Notes: generated from the sequence alone by a model not told the origin. A stretch of 33,165 nucleotides of DNA from Flavobacteriales bacterium UBA3364 (GCA_002360495.1 DEQO01000040.1:1-33165); one strand, 5' to 3'. Counted from the first letter of the stretch, positions 23,544 through 32,235 are shown. Program-made: numbers and translations.

Positions 23544-25343
23544 GTGCACTGGCTCGACTGGTTCATCCTCCTCGGCACCCTTGGCTTCATCGTGGGGTAT
23601 GGCGTTTGGAAGACCAAGGGCACGCGTACGGCTTCGCGCTACCTGCGCGGCGACAATGAAGATCGTTGGTGGGCGGTGACATTGAGCGTGATGGCCACGC
23701 AAGCCAGCGCGATCACCTTTCTGAGCACACCCGGCCAGGGTTTTCTGGAAGGCATGGGCTTCGTGCAGTTCTATTTCGGGCTTCCGCTGGCGATGGTCGT
23801 GATCGCTTGGGTGTTCATTCCGCTCTTCTATCGCGCGAACGTTTTCACGGCCTATGAATACATCGGCAAACGGTTCGATGAACGCACACGACTGCTCACG
23901 GCGATCCTGTTCCTGATCCAGCGTTGCCTCTCCACAGGCTTCACGATCTACGCGCCCAGCATTGTGTTGAGCAAGGTGCTGCACTGGCCGTTGAGTTGGA
24001 CCTGTGCCTTTATCGGCGGACTGGTGATCCTGTATACGACCACTGGCGGTGCGAAGGCCGTAGGTGTTACGCACAAACAACAAATGGCCGTGATGTTCGG
24101 CGGACTCTTCGTGGCGTTCGGACTGCTCGTCCATTATCTCAGCAGTTCTGTCAGCTTCAGCGAGAGCCTGGACCTCGCCGGTGCCCTGGGCAAGATGCAG
24201 GTGATCGATACGTCGTGGGACCCTGCGACCAAATACACACTATGGAGCGGCCTCATCGGTGGCTTCTTCCTGCAACTCTCCTACTTCGGAACCGATCAAA
24301 GCCAGGTGCAGCGCTATCTCGGCGGGGAGAGCATCCGGCAGGCGCGCGTGGGGCTGTTGCTCAACGGGCTGCTGAAGATCCCCATGCAGTTCTTCATCCT
24401 GCTGATCGGGGTGCTCGTGTTCGTGTTCTATCTCTTCAACCCGAGCCCAGTGCATTGGAACGAGGCAAATCGACAGGCCGTTGAGAACATTGCCGCGGAA
24501 AGAAGCGGAACAGCAGGTCCTGGGCACATCGCCACCTCCTTCCCGAATGCCAGTGCCATGGCTGCCCGACATGACTTGCTGAACACCGAGATCGCCGGCA
24601 TGGCGGGTGCCTGGGTGGAGGCGCATCGATCGGGAAGGACCGACGAAGAAAAGCGGGCGGCCATTGTCCTTTCCCAAGCACTGGAACAGGATGGACGCGT
24701 GCGCGAGGGGTACCAGGATGCGGTCGCCAGCACGATCGAGGGCGCCGACACCAACGACAAGGACTACATCTTCATCACCTGGGTAATGGACCACCTGCCG
24801 GTGGGTGTGATCGGCCTGTTATTGGCGATGATCTTCTGCGCGGGCATGGGCAGTACCAGTTCACAGTTGAGCGCCCTGGCCACAACTGCCATAGTGGACG
24901 TGTTCCGCAAACAGTATGAAGGGAGCGACCGGGTGATCGCCACCAAATGGGCCACCGTGGCCTTTGGTATCCTTTCTCTGCTTTTCGCGGCGATCTTCCC
25001 GCTCTTTGAGAACCTGATCCAAGCGGTGAACATTCTCGGTTCCTTGTTCTACGGAACGATCCTTGGCATCTTCCTGGTGGCCTTCTTTATCAAGCACGTA
25101 CAGGGAACGGCGGTCTTCGTTGCCGGCGTGTTCGTTCAGGTCCTGGTACTGGCCCATTACGCCTTGGACCACTACAACGTCTTCGCGATCATGGATGGGG
25201 ATAGCGTGGTACACGACCCCATCGAGGTCGCCTTCCTATGGTACAACCTCATTGCTCCGGCGTTGGTGGTCCTTTCAGCGATGCTGCTCCAAGCCGTTCT
25301 TGCTCGACCGAAAGTGGAACAGGGAGCGCATTGGCCAAGCTAA
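23544..25343 (+). CDS. Sodium:solute symporter (SSS family)
   Basis: This is an inner-membrane Na+-coupled uptake carrier of 599 residues, GTG start at 23544 (MHWLDWFILLGTLGFIVGYG). No in-frame ATG lies near enough to replace it. About 13 hydrophobic segments fit the SSS/SGLT fold (PF00474). Family stretches include SVMATQASAITFLSTPGQG, the YEYIGKRFDERTR loop, SYFGTDQSQVQRYLGG and FCAGMGSTSSQLSALATTAI. Between FVFYLFNP and DYIFITWVMDHLPVG lies a hydrophilic insertion of about 115 residues, rich in charged helix formers. The substrate is unknown. A deacetylated sugar or N-acyl product of the upstream PIG-L enzyme is a guess from context. Confidence 0.92.
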   Translation: MHWLDWFILLGTLGFIVGYGVWKTKGTRTASRYLRGDNEDRWWAVTLSVMATQASAITFLSTPGQGFLEGMGFVQFYFGLPLAMVVIAWVFIPLFYRANVFTAYEYIGKRFDERTRLLTAILFLIQRCLSTGFTIYAPSIVLSKVLHWPLSWTCAFIGGLVILYTTTGGAKAVGVTHKQQMAVMFGGLFVAFGLLVHYLSSSVSFSESLDLAGALGKMQVIDTSWDPATKYTLWSGLIGGFFLQLSYFGTDQSQVQRYLGGESIRQARVGLLLNGLLKIPMQFFILLIGVLVFVFYLFNPSPVHWNEANRQAVENIAAERSGTAGPGHIATSFPNASAMAARHDLLNTEIAGMAGAWVEAHRSGRTDEEKRAAIVLSQALEQDGRVREGYQDAVASTIEGADTNDKDYIFITWVMDHLPVGVIGLLLAMIFCAGMGSTSSQLSALATTAIVDVFRKQYEGSDRVIATKWATVAFGILSLLFAAIFPLFENLIQAVNILGSLFYGTILGIFLVAFFIKHVQGTAVFVAGVFVQVLVLAHYALDHYNVFAIMDGDSVVHDPIEVAFLWYNLIAPALVVLSAMLLQAVLARPKVEQGAHWPS

Positions 25344-25579
25344 CGCGTGCAAGAATGGTCGTGTAACGCGCCGTATCGATGGCTTTGAACCGACGAATGG
25401 GATCGACCAATAAGCCAGGGATGTCGACGGGCTTAGACGACCGGGGCTCCATAGGGTCCGGAGACCATTAAGAATCCCATAAAGACCGGTCCTGGGGAAC
25501 TTTCCAAAACACTTGGAACCACCCGTCCCAATGCGTTCCTTTGCCATTCAACCCTGACCTACAACAACCTAAAAACCCA
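25344..25579. other. Gap before the first T9SS paralogue
   Basis: No gene is seen in these 236 bases. A short dyad TTCCAA (25502-25507) and TTGGAA (25513-25518), 5 bp apart, could be an operator. TTTG occurs at 25540-25543, but no paired TAnnTTTG was found. No hairpin with a U-tract follows the symporter. Confidence 0.3.
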
Positions 25580-27538
25580 ATGAGCAAACTCTACATTCCG
25601 ACACTGGCCCTCGTGCTGGTCGGAGGCGGTGCTTCGGCCCAGCATGCTGGGATATCGACAGCCCCGGACGTCGCCTCACGAACCAAAGCCTACACGGGTA
25701 CGGAGTACTTCCGCACCCCTGTGCGTCCCACCCCCGCGCAGTCGGGTGAACGGGTGGCATTCTGGTCCGAGGATTTCTCGGATGGTGCTCTACCTGCTGG
25801 CTGGACCACGGAAGACCTCCTGACCCCGGTCGGTGGCCCCGATGATCCACCCCCAGCGATCTTCGAATGGTCCGATGATCCCGATGCTGTGGCGGCAGCG
25901 GCTGCCGGGCAACCCCTGATCCTGTCGTTCCTGGCCGATGGTGCGAGCAACGGATACTTGTGGGTGAACTCCGATCGCGGGCTTCCCTCGGCTCCGGGTA
26001 CCGAGCATTTGTCCGTGATGACCACATCGGCTATCGACTGCTCGGGCCAACCGACGGTCCAGCTGTCCATGCAGAGTACCATTGGTGCGTTCGACAATGA
26101 TCCACTCGAGTTCTGCAAGATCAAAGTGAGCACGAACGGTACCGATTGGACGGATTTCTTCCCGTTCCCCTGCCTCACCGCGGGTGGTGCCATCACTCCT
26201 CCATGCTCCCGTTTCTCGGACAATCCGGAGACCGTGAACATCAACATTTCCTCGGTCGCGGCGAACCAACCAACGGTTTACCTGCAGTTCGAGTGGCAGG
26301 GTCTCTGGGAATACTACTGGGCCATCGATGATCTCGAACTTTCCCCCTTGCCGCCCAACGAGATCCAAATGTCCAACGCCTTCACCTCCCAGACCGGCAC
26401 GGGTGAGGAGTACGGCCGCGTTCCGCTCTCTCAAGCTCGTCCGACGATCAACTTCGGTGCGAGTATCTACAACTATGGCGGTGAGGATCAGACGAACGTG
26501 ACCGTCACTGCAACCGTGACCGGTCCTGTTGCTTTTGGTCCGGCAACCGCTACTGAGGCCTTGATCGAGCCCGACTCGACCTTCTTCTTCGACGTGGACC
26601 AGGCATTGCCCGGTGCTGGCGAACTCCAAGTAGGCCAATACACGGTCGATTTCACCATGACCAGCGACCAGATCGCGTTGGACCTCGACCCCACCAATAA
26701 CAGCGGGTCGCGCCACTTCTCCTACACCACCGATGTGTATTCCTGCGACGCCATCGGTTTGCACCCCGAAGGCATTGAAACGCTGGCACAAGTAGGTTCC
26801 GGTTCGTTCACGGACAATACCGAGAACGTGAAGCTGTTGAACTACTACGAGATCTATAACAACTGGACCGTTACCGGTGTGGAGATCGCTCTTGGGCCTG
26901 CCACCGGTGTCGGTAGCTCGCTCCTGGTCAGCATCCTTGACACTGCGGATGTTCTGGCTACCCCGGCCGTAGTGAACGAACCTTTGGTGGAATCCACCAC
27001 TCCGTACGTGATCACCCAAGCGGATATCGACGCAGGTGTGGTGACCATTGCCTTCGATGAGGACTATCCACTGACACCCAACGCGTATTACGTGGTGGCC
27101 AGTTGCTTCGCCGGTACCGACGACAATGGCGACCCCTCGGATGTCTTCATCCTGGATGATACCACCGTACCACAGCCGGCGCTGATGAGTGCATTGTGGA
27201 TCCCGTTCGATCCACCCGATAACATCAACTTCTACGGTGGCAACGGTACGGCTTGGGCTGTTCGTTTGACCAGCGCGGCGAACATTGGCGTTCGTGAGGT
27301 AAGCGAGTTGGAAGGCGTTTCAATGTACCCCAACCCGACCAACGGCATTCTGAACATCAACACCACGACGAACGAGAAATTCACCGTGGAGGTGATGAAC
27401 GTGCTGGGCGAGCTGATGATGACCACCAAGTTCACGGGCATGACCACACTTGACCTCGCTGGTTTCGCCGATGGCGTGTACAGCGTGCGCATTTCCAACG
27501 GCACCAGCGCAACAGTGCAACGCGTGACGCTGAACTAA
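25580..27538 (+). CDS. T9SS-secreted modular protein, paralogue 1
   Basis: This is a secreted protein of 652 residues. The start at ATG 25580 gives a signal peptide (MSKLYIPTLALVLVGGGASA). Upstream in-frame codons add only non-signal residues. Domains by eye: residues 60-260, a choice-of-anchor-J/cleaved-adhesin type jelly roll (SEDFSDGALPAGWTTEDLL ... WEYYWAIDDLELS); 280-400, a CARDB-like Ig fold (NVTVTATVTGPVAFG ... DLDPTNNSGSRHFSY); 400-570, a second beta domain (ENVKLLNYYEIYNNWTVTG ... SALWIPFDPPDNINFYGG); and the last 70 residues, a T9SS sorting tail (MYPNPTNGILNINTTTNEKF). No catalytic residues were recognised. It has the same domain order as the next gene. It ends at a strong terminator, so it is transcribed singly. 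Confidence 0.87.
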   Translation: MSKLYIPTLALVLVGGGASAQHAGISTAPDVASRTKAYTGTEYFRTPVRPTPAQSGERVAFWSEDFSDGALPAGWTTEDLLTPVGGPDDPPPAIFEWSDDPDAVAAAAAGQPLILSFLADGASNGYLWVNSDRGLPSAPGTEHLSVMTTSAIDCSGQPTVQLSMQSTIGAFDNDPLEFCKIKVSTNGTDWTDFFPFPCLTAGGAITPPCSRFSDNPETVNINISSVAANQPTVYLQFEWQGLWEYYWAIDDLELSPLPPNEIQMSNAFTSQTGTGEEYGRVPLSQARPTINFGASIYNYGGEDQTNVTVTATVTGPVAFGPATATEALIEPDSTFFFDVDQALPGAGELQVGQYTVDFTMTSDQIALDLDPTNNSGSRHFSYTTDVYSCDAIGLHPEGIETLAQVGSGSFTDNTENVKLLNYYEIYNNWTVTGVEIALGPATGVGSSLLVSILDTADVLATPAVVNEPLVESTTPYVITQADIDAGVVTIAFDEDYPLTPNAYYVVASCFAGTDDNGDPSDVFILDDTTVPQPALMSALWIPFDPPDNINFYGGNGTAWAVRLTSAANIGVREVSELEGVSMYPNPTNGILNINTTTNEKFTVEVMNVLGELMMTTKFTGMTTLDLAGFADGVYSVRISNGTSATVQRVTLN

Positions 27539-27554
27539 GCGTAGAGCAATTTGG

Positions 27555-27606
27555 AACTCCCCCCTGATGCCCGGCAACGGGACCGTCAGGGGGGAGTTCT
27601 CTTTTT
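27555..27606 (+). terminator. Terminator after T9SS paralogue 1
   Basis: There is a perfect 13-bp stem, AACTCCCCCCTGA (27555-27567) with TCAGGGGGGAGTT (27586-27598), followed by CTCTTTTT. The identical stem follows paralogue 2, so it was duplicated with the gene. Confidence 0.9.
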
Positions 27607-27820
27607 ATACCACCCTGAACGATCCGCGTAGGACGAGCGGTGGACCCGCGAACCGATCATCACGCTCCGATCACACCGCCGGGCCCAACCATCGGTCAAC
27701 CATCGTCCAAGACTGGATCCGTCATGGTCCGCACGGTACGGCCCATTCACTTGGTGGTGGCTGGTGGCCGCACATTCCTTTATCCATCAGAAACAAGACC
27801 AACAACAACTGATGGATACC
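27607..27820. other. Gap between the two T9SS paralogues
   Basis: No gene is seen. The stretch must hold the promoter of paralogue 2, but no clean TAnnTTTG box was found. Nothing resembles a mobile element or a recombination site at the duplication junction. Confidence 0.3.
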
Positions 27821-29749
27821 ATGACCAAACGCTATGCACTGCCCCTTGCCTTGGCGCTCATGGGAGGGCCCGTTGTCGGCCAGCAGAACGGCTCTTTCTC
27901 GGCGAGAAAGGCCGTGCATCCTGGCAAGACCATGTCCGCAACGCACATTCCAACTCGACTTGCCGATCCCGCTGGGCGCACACCTGTTGAACGTGCCGCT
28001 TTCTACACGGAAGACTTTTCCGGCGGAGCCCTTCCAGCCGGCTGGACCAACGTGGACGAGCTCACCCCACAGACGGACGACCCCGTATACTTCGAGTGGT
28101 CCGATGACCCGACCGCGGTGGATGCCGCATCCGGCAGTTTCCCGGAGATCGGTGTGTTCAACGCTTCCGGCGCTTCCAACGGCTACATCTGGGCCAATTC
28201 CGATAGGGGGCTGACCACCGCTCCTGCCTCGGAACATTTGACGAAGCTCACGACGAACGCGATCGATTGCTCGGGACAACCCACGGTAATGCTATCCATG
28301 CAAAGCACCTTGGGTGTGTTCAACAACAACGCGAACCAGTTCTGCAAGGTGAAGGTGAGCACCAACGGAACGGATTGGACCGAGTTCCTGCCCTTCCCCT
28401 GCCTGGTGGCCGGGGATCCTACGCCTCCGTGTTCGCGCTTCTCGGCAAACCCCCAGGAGGTCCTCTTGAACATCACCTCCGTAGCCGCCAACCAGCCGAC
28501 CGTATTCGTCCAATTCGAATGGCAGGGGGACTGGGAATACTACTGGGCTATCGATGATCTCCAGCTTTCTCCTTTGCCGGACCATGAGATCATCATGGAC
28601 CTGGGTTATGTTTCGACCACCGGCAATGGTGAGGAGTATGGTCGTGTCCTCACCACGCAACTACCCGCTACGTTGAACGTCGGCGCGGTGGTGATCAACT
28701 TCGGCGCCGCCACCCAAACGAACATCATCGTAGACCATGTGGTGACCGATGAAGATGGGAATGAAGTCCTTTCCGACACGGCCGGTGTAAGCATGCTCGC
28801 CTCCTCCGATACGGTGACGACCGATAAGGACCCGGACCTTCCGGAGCTGGCCACAGGTTTGTACACGGTCGACTATTCACTGACCAGTGATCAGGTCGCC
28901 CAGGACCTCGACCCCACGAACAACAGCAAGGTGCGCACCTTCGCGGTGACCCAGGACACCTACTCCCTGGACGGCATCGGCTTGCATCCCGAGGGAACGG
29001 AAACGCTGGAACAGATCGGATCCGGTTCGTTCGCCGACAACACGGAGAACGTGAAACTGCTGAACTACTATGAGATCTACAACACACTCACCGTAACAGG
29101 GGTCGAGATCGCCTTGGGTCCCGCCACCGAAACGGGCAGTTCCATCTTCATCAGCATCCTGGACACGGCCGATGTGCTGGCCACACCCTCGGTCGTGAAC
29201 GAACCGCTTACACAATCCAGCGACCCACACGTCATCACCGCTGCGGACAGCATCGCCGGTGTCGTGGGGATCCCGTTCGATGCTCCGTTCTCCCTGTCCC
29301 CTGGGGGATACTTCGTGGTCGCAAGTTTGTTCCAAGGGGACGGCGAGGCGGACGTCTTCGTGTTGGACGACACCACCATACCACAACCAAATATCGCCAG
29401 TGCTCTTTGGATCCCCTTCGACCCTCCGACCAACCAGAACCTCTATGGCGGTAATGGCACGGCGTGGGCCATTCGATTGAGCACGAACACCGGCATCGGT
29501 GTGGAGGAGAACCACGAATTGGATGCTGTGAGCATCTACCCCAATCCCACCAATGGCATATTGCACATCAGCACCACGACGAACGAGACGTACACGGCGG
29601 AGGTGATGAACATGCTCGGCGAGTCGCTGTTGACCATGAAGTTCACGGGCATGACGACCTTGGACCTGGAGCGTTTCGCCGATGGCATCTACAACGTGCG
29701 CATTTCCAATGGCACGAGCGCGACCGTACGGCGTGTGACGCTGAACTAG
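27821..29749 (+). CDS. T9SS-secreted modular protein, paralogue 2
   Basis: This is a secreted protein of 642 residues with the same architecture as its neighbour. The ATG at 27821 (MTKRYALPLALALMGGPVVG) is preferred to the one at 27812 because it lines up with the start of paralogue 1. Both give a signal peptide. An adhesin-like jelly roll (TEDFSGGALPAGWTNVDELT ... WEYYWAIDDLQLS), an Ig-like domain (ending DLDPTNNSKVRTFAV), a second beta domain (NVKLLNYYEIYNTLTVTGVE) and a T9SS tail follow. The tail matches that of paralogue 1 at about 55 of 70 residues, counted by hand. The middle Ig-like region has diverged most. The role is unknown. Adhesion or matrix is a guess from domain types. Confidence 0.87.
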   Translation: MTKRYALPLALALMGGPVVGQQNGSFSARKAVHPGKTMSATHIPTRLADPAGRTPVERAAFYTEDFSGGALPAGWTNVDELTPQTDDPVYFEWSDDPTAVDAASGSFPEIGVFNASGASNGYIWANSDRGLTTAPASEHLTKLTTNAIDCSGQPTVMLSMQSTLGVFNNNANQFCKVKVSTNGTDWTEFLPFPCLVAGDPTPPCSRFSANPQEVLLNITSVAANQPTVFVQFEWQGDWEYYWAIDDLQLSPLPDHEIIMDLGYVSTTGNGEEYGRVLTTQLPATLNVGAVVINFGAATQTNIIVDHVVTDEDGNEVLSDTAGVSMLASSDTVTTDKDPDLPELATGLYTVDYSLTSDQVAQDLDPTNNSKVRTFAVTQDTYSLDGIGLHPEGTETLEQIGSGSFADNTENVKLLNYYEIYNTLTVTGVEIALGPATETGSSIFISILDTADVLATPSVVNEPLTQSSDPHVITAADSIAGVVGIPFDAPFSLSPGGYFVVASLFQGDGEADVFVLDDTTIPQPNIASALWIPFDPPTNQNLYGGNGTAWAIRLSTNTGIGVEENHELDAVSIYPNPTNGILHISTTTNETYTAEVMNMLGESLLTMKFTGMTTLDLERFADGIYNVRISNGTSATVRRVTLN

Positions 29750-29766
29750 CCGTAAGAGCAGGCTGC

Positions 29767-29817
29767 AACTCCCCCCTGATGCCCGTCAACGGGACCTTCA
29801 GGGGGGAGTTCCTTCTC
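29767..29817 (+). terminator. Terminator after T9SS paralogue 2
   Basis: The stem AACTCCCCCCTGA (29767-29779) with TCAGGGGGGAGTT (29798-29810) is the same as in paralogue 1, with a similar loop. The tail CCTTCTC is weaker. Confidence 0.85.
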
Positions 29818-29894
29818 AAGGGGCACGGACCACCGGGCCTTCGATCACCCGGATCCTATGGGAGCGTCATTCGATCAGGGCAGTTCCTGAACGA

Positions 29895-29921
29895 CGAAGC
29901 CCTCCACGAGGAAGGGCTTCG
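29895..29921 (-). terminator. Hairpin downstream of the minus-strand DUF2911 gene
   Basis: CGAAGCCCT (29895-29903) pairs exactly with AGGGCTTCG (29913-29921). It begins about 20 bp past the stop at 29941 on the minus strand. There is no U-tract, so termination is tentative. Confidence 0.45.
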
Positions 29922-29940
29922 AAACCTATGCGCGAGTGGT

Positions 29941-30780
29941 TCACTTCCCTGCGTTCGTCCACTCCTGGATCCTCTCGCGGTTCATCTTCACGTATGCCTC
30001 GCTCTTCTCTTCCTGCGCCATCTTCAAGCTCTCTTCCGCGGTGGCGATCGCCTCTTCGGTCATCCCATTGGCGGCTAGTGCGCGGGCGAGGGTATGCACG
30101 GTCCAGTATTTCTTGTCCATCGATACGCTCTTCCGGGCCCAAACCAACGCTTCCTTGGTCATGACGTTCCGGTCCAAACAGAAACGTGCACTGCTGCCGT
30201 AGGCCCCCGCCTTGGCATCGGGCTTGGCCAACGCTTCCTGGATGTTCGCCAGCCCTTGCTGGGTGGCATCGGTCACGATGGGGAGTGCGATCTTCGACTT
30301 TTCCCAACGCAGGACCAGGGTACCATTATCCCCGTTCAGGTCGGCGAATTCGAACGTCATCGTTTCCGTGAATTCACCGCTTCCGGATTCCACTTTCAAC
30401 GAGGCTGCATTCTCATCCTCCTTGTACTCGTCCTCTCCCCACAGGTCGGTGTTCTTGTTCAAGTGGACCACCCATGCCCCTTCGTTCGGGGTGGTGAACA
30501 CGGAATACTTCCCGGCTGCGATCTCCTGATCGGCGATCTTGACAGGGCCGCTGAACTCGATGGTCGTGTTCTTGTTGGCACCCGTTCTCCAGACCTTGCC
30601 GTAGGGTACGAGGTCCCCGAAAATGCGGCGGCCTTTTACACTGGGCCGTGAGTAATCGACCCTCACCTTGGTGAGGCCGATGACCTGCTCAACTGAACCA
30701 GACGGGCTGGCCTGGGGCAGGTCCTGAGCGGTGGCTTGAAGGGAGAAGAGGGCAACGAACGGAAGAACGAGGGCTTTCAT
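29941..30780 (-). CDS. DUF2911 domain protein, exported
   Basis: This is an exported protein of 279 residues. The ATG at 30780 begins a signal peptide (MKALVLPFVALFSLQATAQ). An upstream in-frame start would add 12 non-hydrophobic residues. Residues 25-170 or so form DUF2911, with YSRPSVKGRRIFGDLVPYGK and VWRTGANKNTTIEF, closely echoing the domain at 19307-20386. The C-terminal 100 residues are helical and TPR-like (ALAANGMTEEAIATAEESLK). The function is unknown. It follows clpX on the same strand, but a good promoter in the gap suggests independent transcription. Confidence 0.87.
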   Translation of the reverse strand: MKALVLPFVALFSLQATAQDLPQASPSGSVEQVIGLTKVRVDYSRPSVKGRRIFGDLVPYGKVWRTGANKNTTIEFSGPVKIADQEIAAGKYSVFTTPNEGAWVVHLNKNTDLWGEDEYKEDENAASLKVESGSGEFTETMTFEFADLNGDNGTLVLRWEKSKIALPIVTDATQQGLANIQEALAKPDAKAGAYGSSARFCLDRNVMTKEALVWARKSVSMDKKYWTVHTLARALAANGMTEEAIATAEESLKMAQEEKSEAYVKMNRERIQEWTNAGK

Positions 30781-30832
30781 GTTCAATGGTTTGTTTCGCG
30801 GCGATCCACCGCACATCTGCTTGATGGGGGCA

Positions 30833-30840
30833 CAAAAATA
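30833..30840 (-). promoter_or_regulatory. Putative -7 box of the DUF2911 gene
   Basis: On the minus strand TATTTTTG is an exact TAnnTTTG match, 52 nt before the ATG at 30780 and 15 nt beyond the clpX stop. The -33 position would fall inside the clpX end. No TTTG was seen there. Confidence 0.5.
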
Positions 30841-30855
30841 CTCGCCCGGGGCCTA

Positions 30856-32094
30856 TCAGGCCACCTTGAGATTGCTCAAGCGTGAACGTTCGAACTTCTC
30901 ACGGGCATAGCTCAGCGTGACGCGAAGTTCCGTCGGACGTTCGGGTGATCCGGGCATCTCGTACATCGCATCGGTCATGATGGCCTCGCAAATGCTGCGC
31001 AGGCCACGGGCCCCGAGTTTGTAGTCGATGGCCTTCTCCACGATGAAATCCAGCACCTTCTTGTCCAAGGTCAACTTCACCTTGTCCATCTCGAAGAGCT
31101 TCACGTACTGTTTGATCAGCGCGTTCTTGGGCTCGGTGAGTATGCGACGAAGACTGTCGCGGTCCAAGGGATCCAGGTAGGTGATCACCGGGAAGCGGCC
31201 GATGAGTTCGGGGATCAAGCCGTAACTGCGGAGATCGGTGGGGCCCACGTGCTGCAACAAATGCTCGTCATTGATACGCTGCTCTTTGCTTGCGCTGTAC
31301 CCGACCGCACTGCTCTTCACTCGGCGCGCGATGATCTTCTGGATCCCATCGAACGCACCACCGCACACGAAGAGGATGTTCTTGGTGTCCACCTGGATCA
31401 ACTTCTGCTCCGGGTGCTTGCGTCCGCCTTGCGGGGGAACGCTCACGGTACTGCCTTCCAGCAGCTTCAACAGTGCTTGCTGCACACCTTCCCCGCTCAC
31501 ATCGCGTGTAATGCTGGGCGTATCGCTCTTCCGGCTGATCTTGTCGATCTCGTCGATGAAGACGATACCCCTTTCCGCTTTGCTCACATCGTAATCGGCG
31601 GCCTGGAGCAGGCGGCTCAGAATGCTCTCCACGTCCTCGCCCACGTAGCCCGCCTCGGTAAGCACCGTGGCGTCGGCGATGGCGAAGGGGACGTTCAACA
31701 TCCGGGCGATGGTCTTGGCCAGCAAGGTCTTCCCACTACCCGTTTCACCCACCAGGATGATGTTGCTCTTCTCGATCTCCACGTCGTCCACGGTCGTAAG
31801 CGGCTTCTGGAGCAGTCGCTTATAGTGGTTGTAGACCGCTACGCTCAGGACCTTCTTGGCATCGTCCTGGCCGATGACGTATTCGTCCAGGAAGCGCTTG
31901 ATGTCCGATGGCCGTTGGATGATGAGGTTGCCCTCCATTTCCGAACGGGATCGCTGGCTCAGTTCTTCCGAAATGATGTTCTGTGCCTGCGCGATGCAGC
32001 TATCGCAGATGTGCCCGGTGATGCCGGCGATCAGGACATTGGTGTCCTGTTTATCACGACCGCAGAAGGAACACTTGATCTCTTTCTTGTCCAT
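30856..32094 (-). CDS. clpX: ATP-dependent Clp protease, unfoldase subunit ClpX
   Basis: This is the hexameric AAA+ unfoldase that recognises tagged proteins and feeds them to ClpP. It has 412 residues. The N-terminal zinc domain has C8, C11, C30 and C33. Walker A GETGSGKT is at 116-123, Walker B GIVFIDEIDK at 176-185, the substrate-gripping pore loop GYVG at 149-152, and GGRKHPEQKLIQVD forms the RKH loop. At the position of the ClpP-docking IGF loop the sequence reads SSAVGYSA, so VGY stands for IGF. This is probably usual for the phylum. It lies downstream of clpP with a 141-bp gap holding a perfect palindrome and a possible promoter. Confidence 0.98.
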   Translation of the reverse strand: MDKKEIKCSFCGRDKQDTNVLIAGITGHICDSCIAQAQNIISEELSQRSRSEMEGNLIIQRPSDIKRFLDEYVIGQDDAKKVLSVAVYNHYKRLLQKPLTTVDDVEIEKSNIILVGETGSGKTLLAKTIARMLNVPFAIADATVLTEAGYVGEDVESILSRLLQAADYDVSKAERGIVFIDEIDKISRKSDTPSITRDVSGEGVQQALLKLLEGSTVSVPPQGGRKHPEQKLIQVDTKNILFVCGGAFDGIQKIIARRVKSSAVGYSASKEQRINDEHLLQHVGPTDLRSYGLIPELIGRFPVITYLDPLDRDSLRRILTEPKNALIKQYVKLFEMDKVKLTLDKKVLDFIVEKAIDYKLGARGLRSICEAIMTDAMYEMPGSPERPTELRVTLSYAREKFERSRLSNLKVA

Positions 32095-32137
32095 GGGATG
32101 GGGCGCTACACTGTTCTATCGGCACGCATACAGATCC

Positions 32138-32145
32138 GCAAGATA
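32138..32145 (-). promoter_or_regulatory. Possible clpX promoter -7 box
   Basis: On the minus strand TATCTTGC lies 43 nt before the clpX ATG, directly after the palindrome at 32149-32180. It matches TAnnTTTG at 4 of 6 fixed positions, so support is weak. Confidence 0.25.
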
Positions 32146-32148
32146 CGG

Positions 32149-32180
32149 CGAAGGCCGGATGGACGTCCATCCGGCCTTCG
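32149..32180 (-). terminator. Perfect 32-bp palindrome between clpP and clpX
   Basis: The 16-bp arm CGAAGGCCGGATGGAC is followed without spacer by its exact reverse complement. It lies 56 bp after the clpP stop on the minus strand. The RNA would fold into a very stable hairpin, but no U-tract follows, so it may pause or attenuate transcription into clpX, or protect the clpP 3' end. Confidence 0.6.
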
Positions 32181-32235
32181 ATCAGGGCTGAGGGTCAGTG
32201 GTTTGCACCACCTACGGGTCGACGGTCTGCGACCC

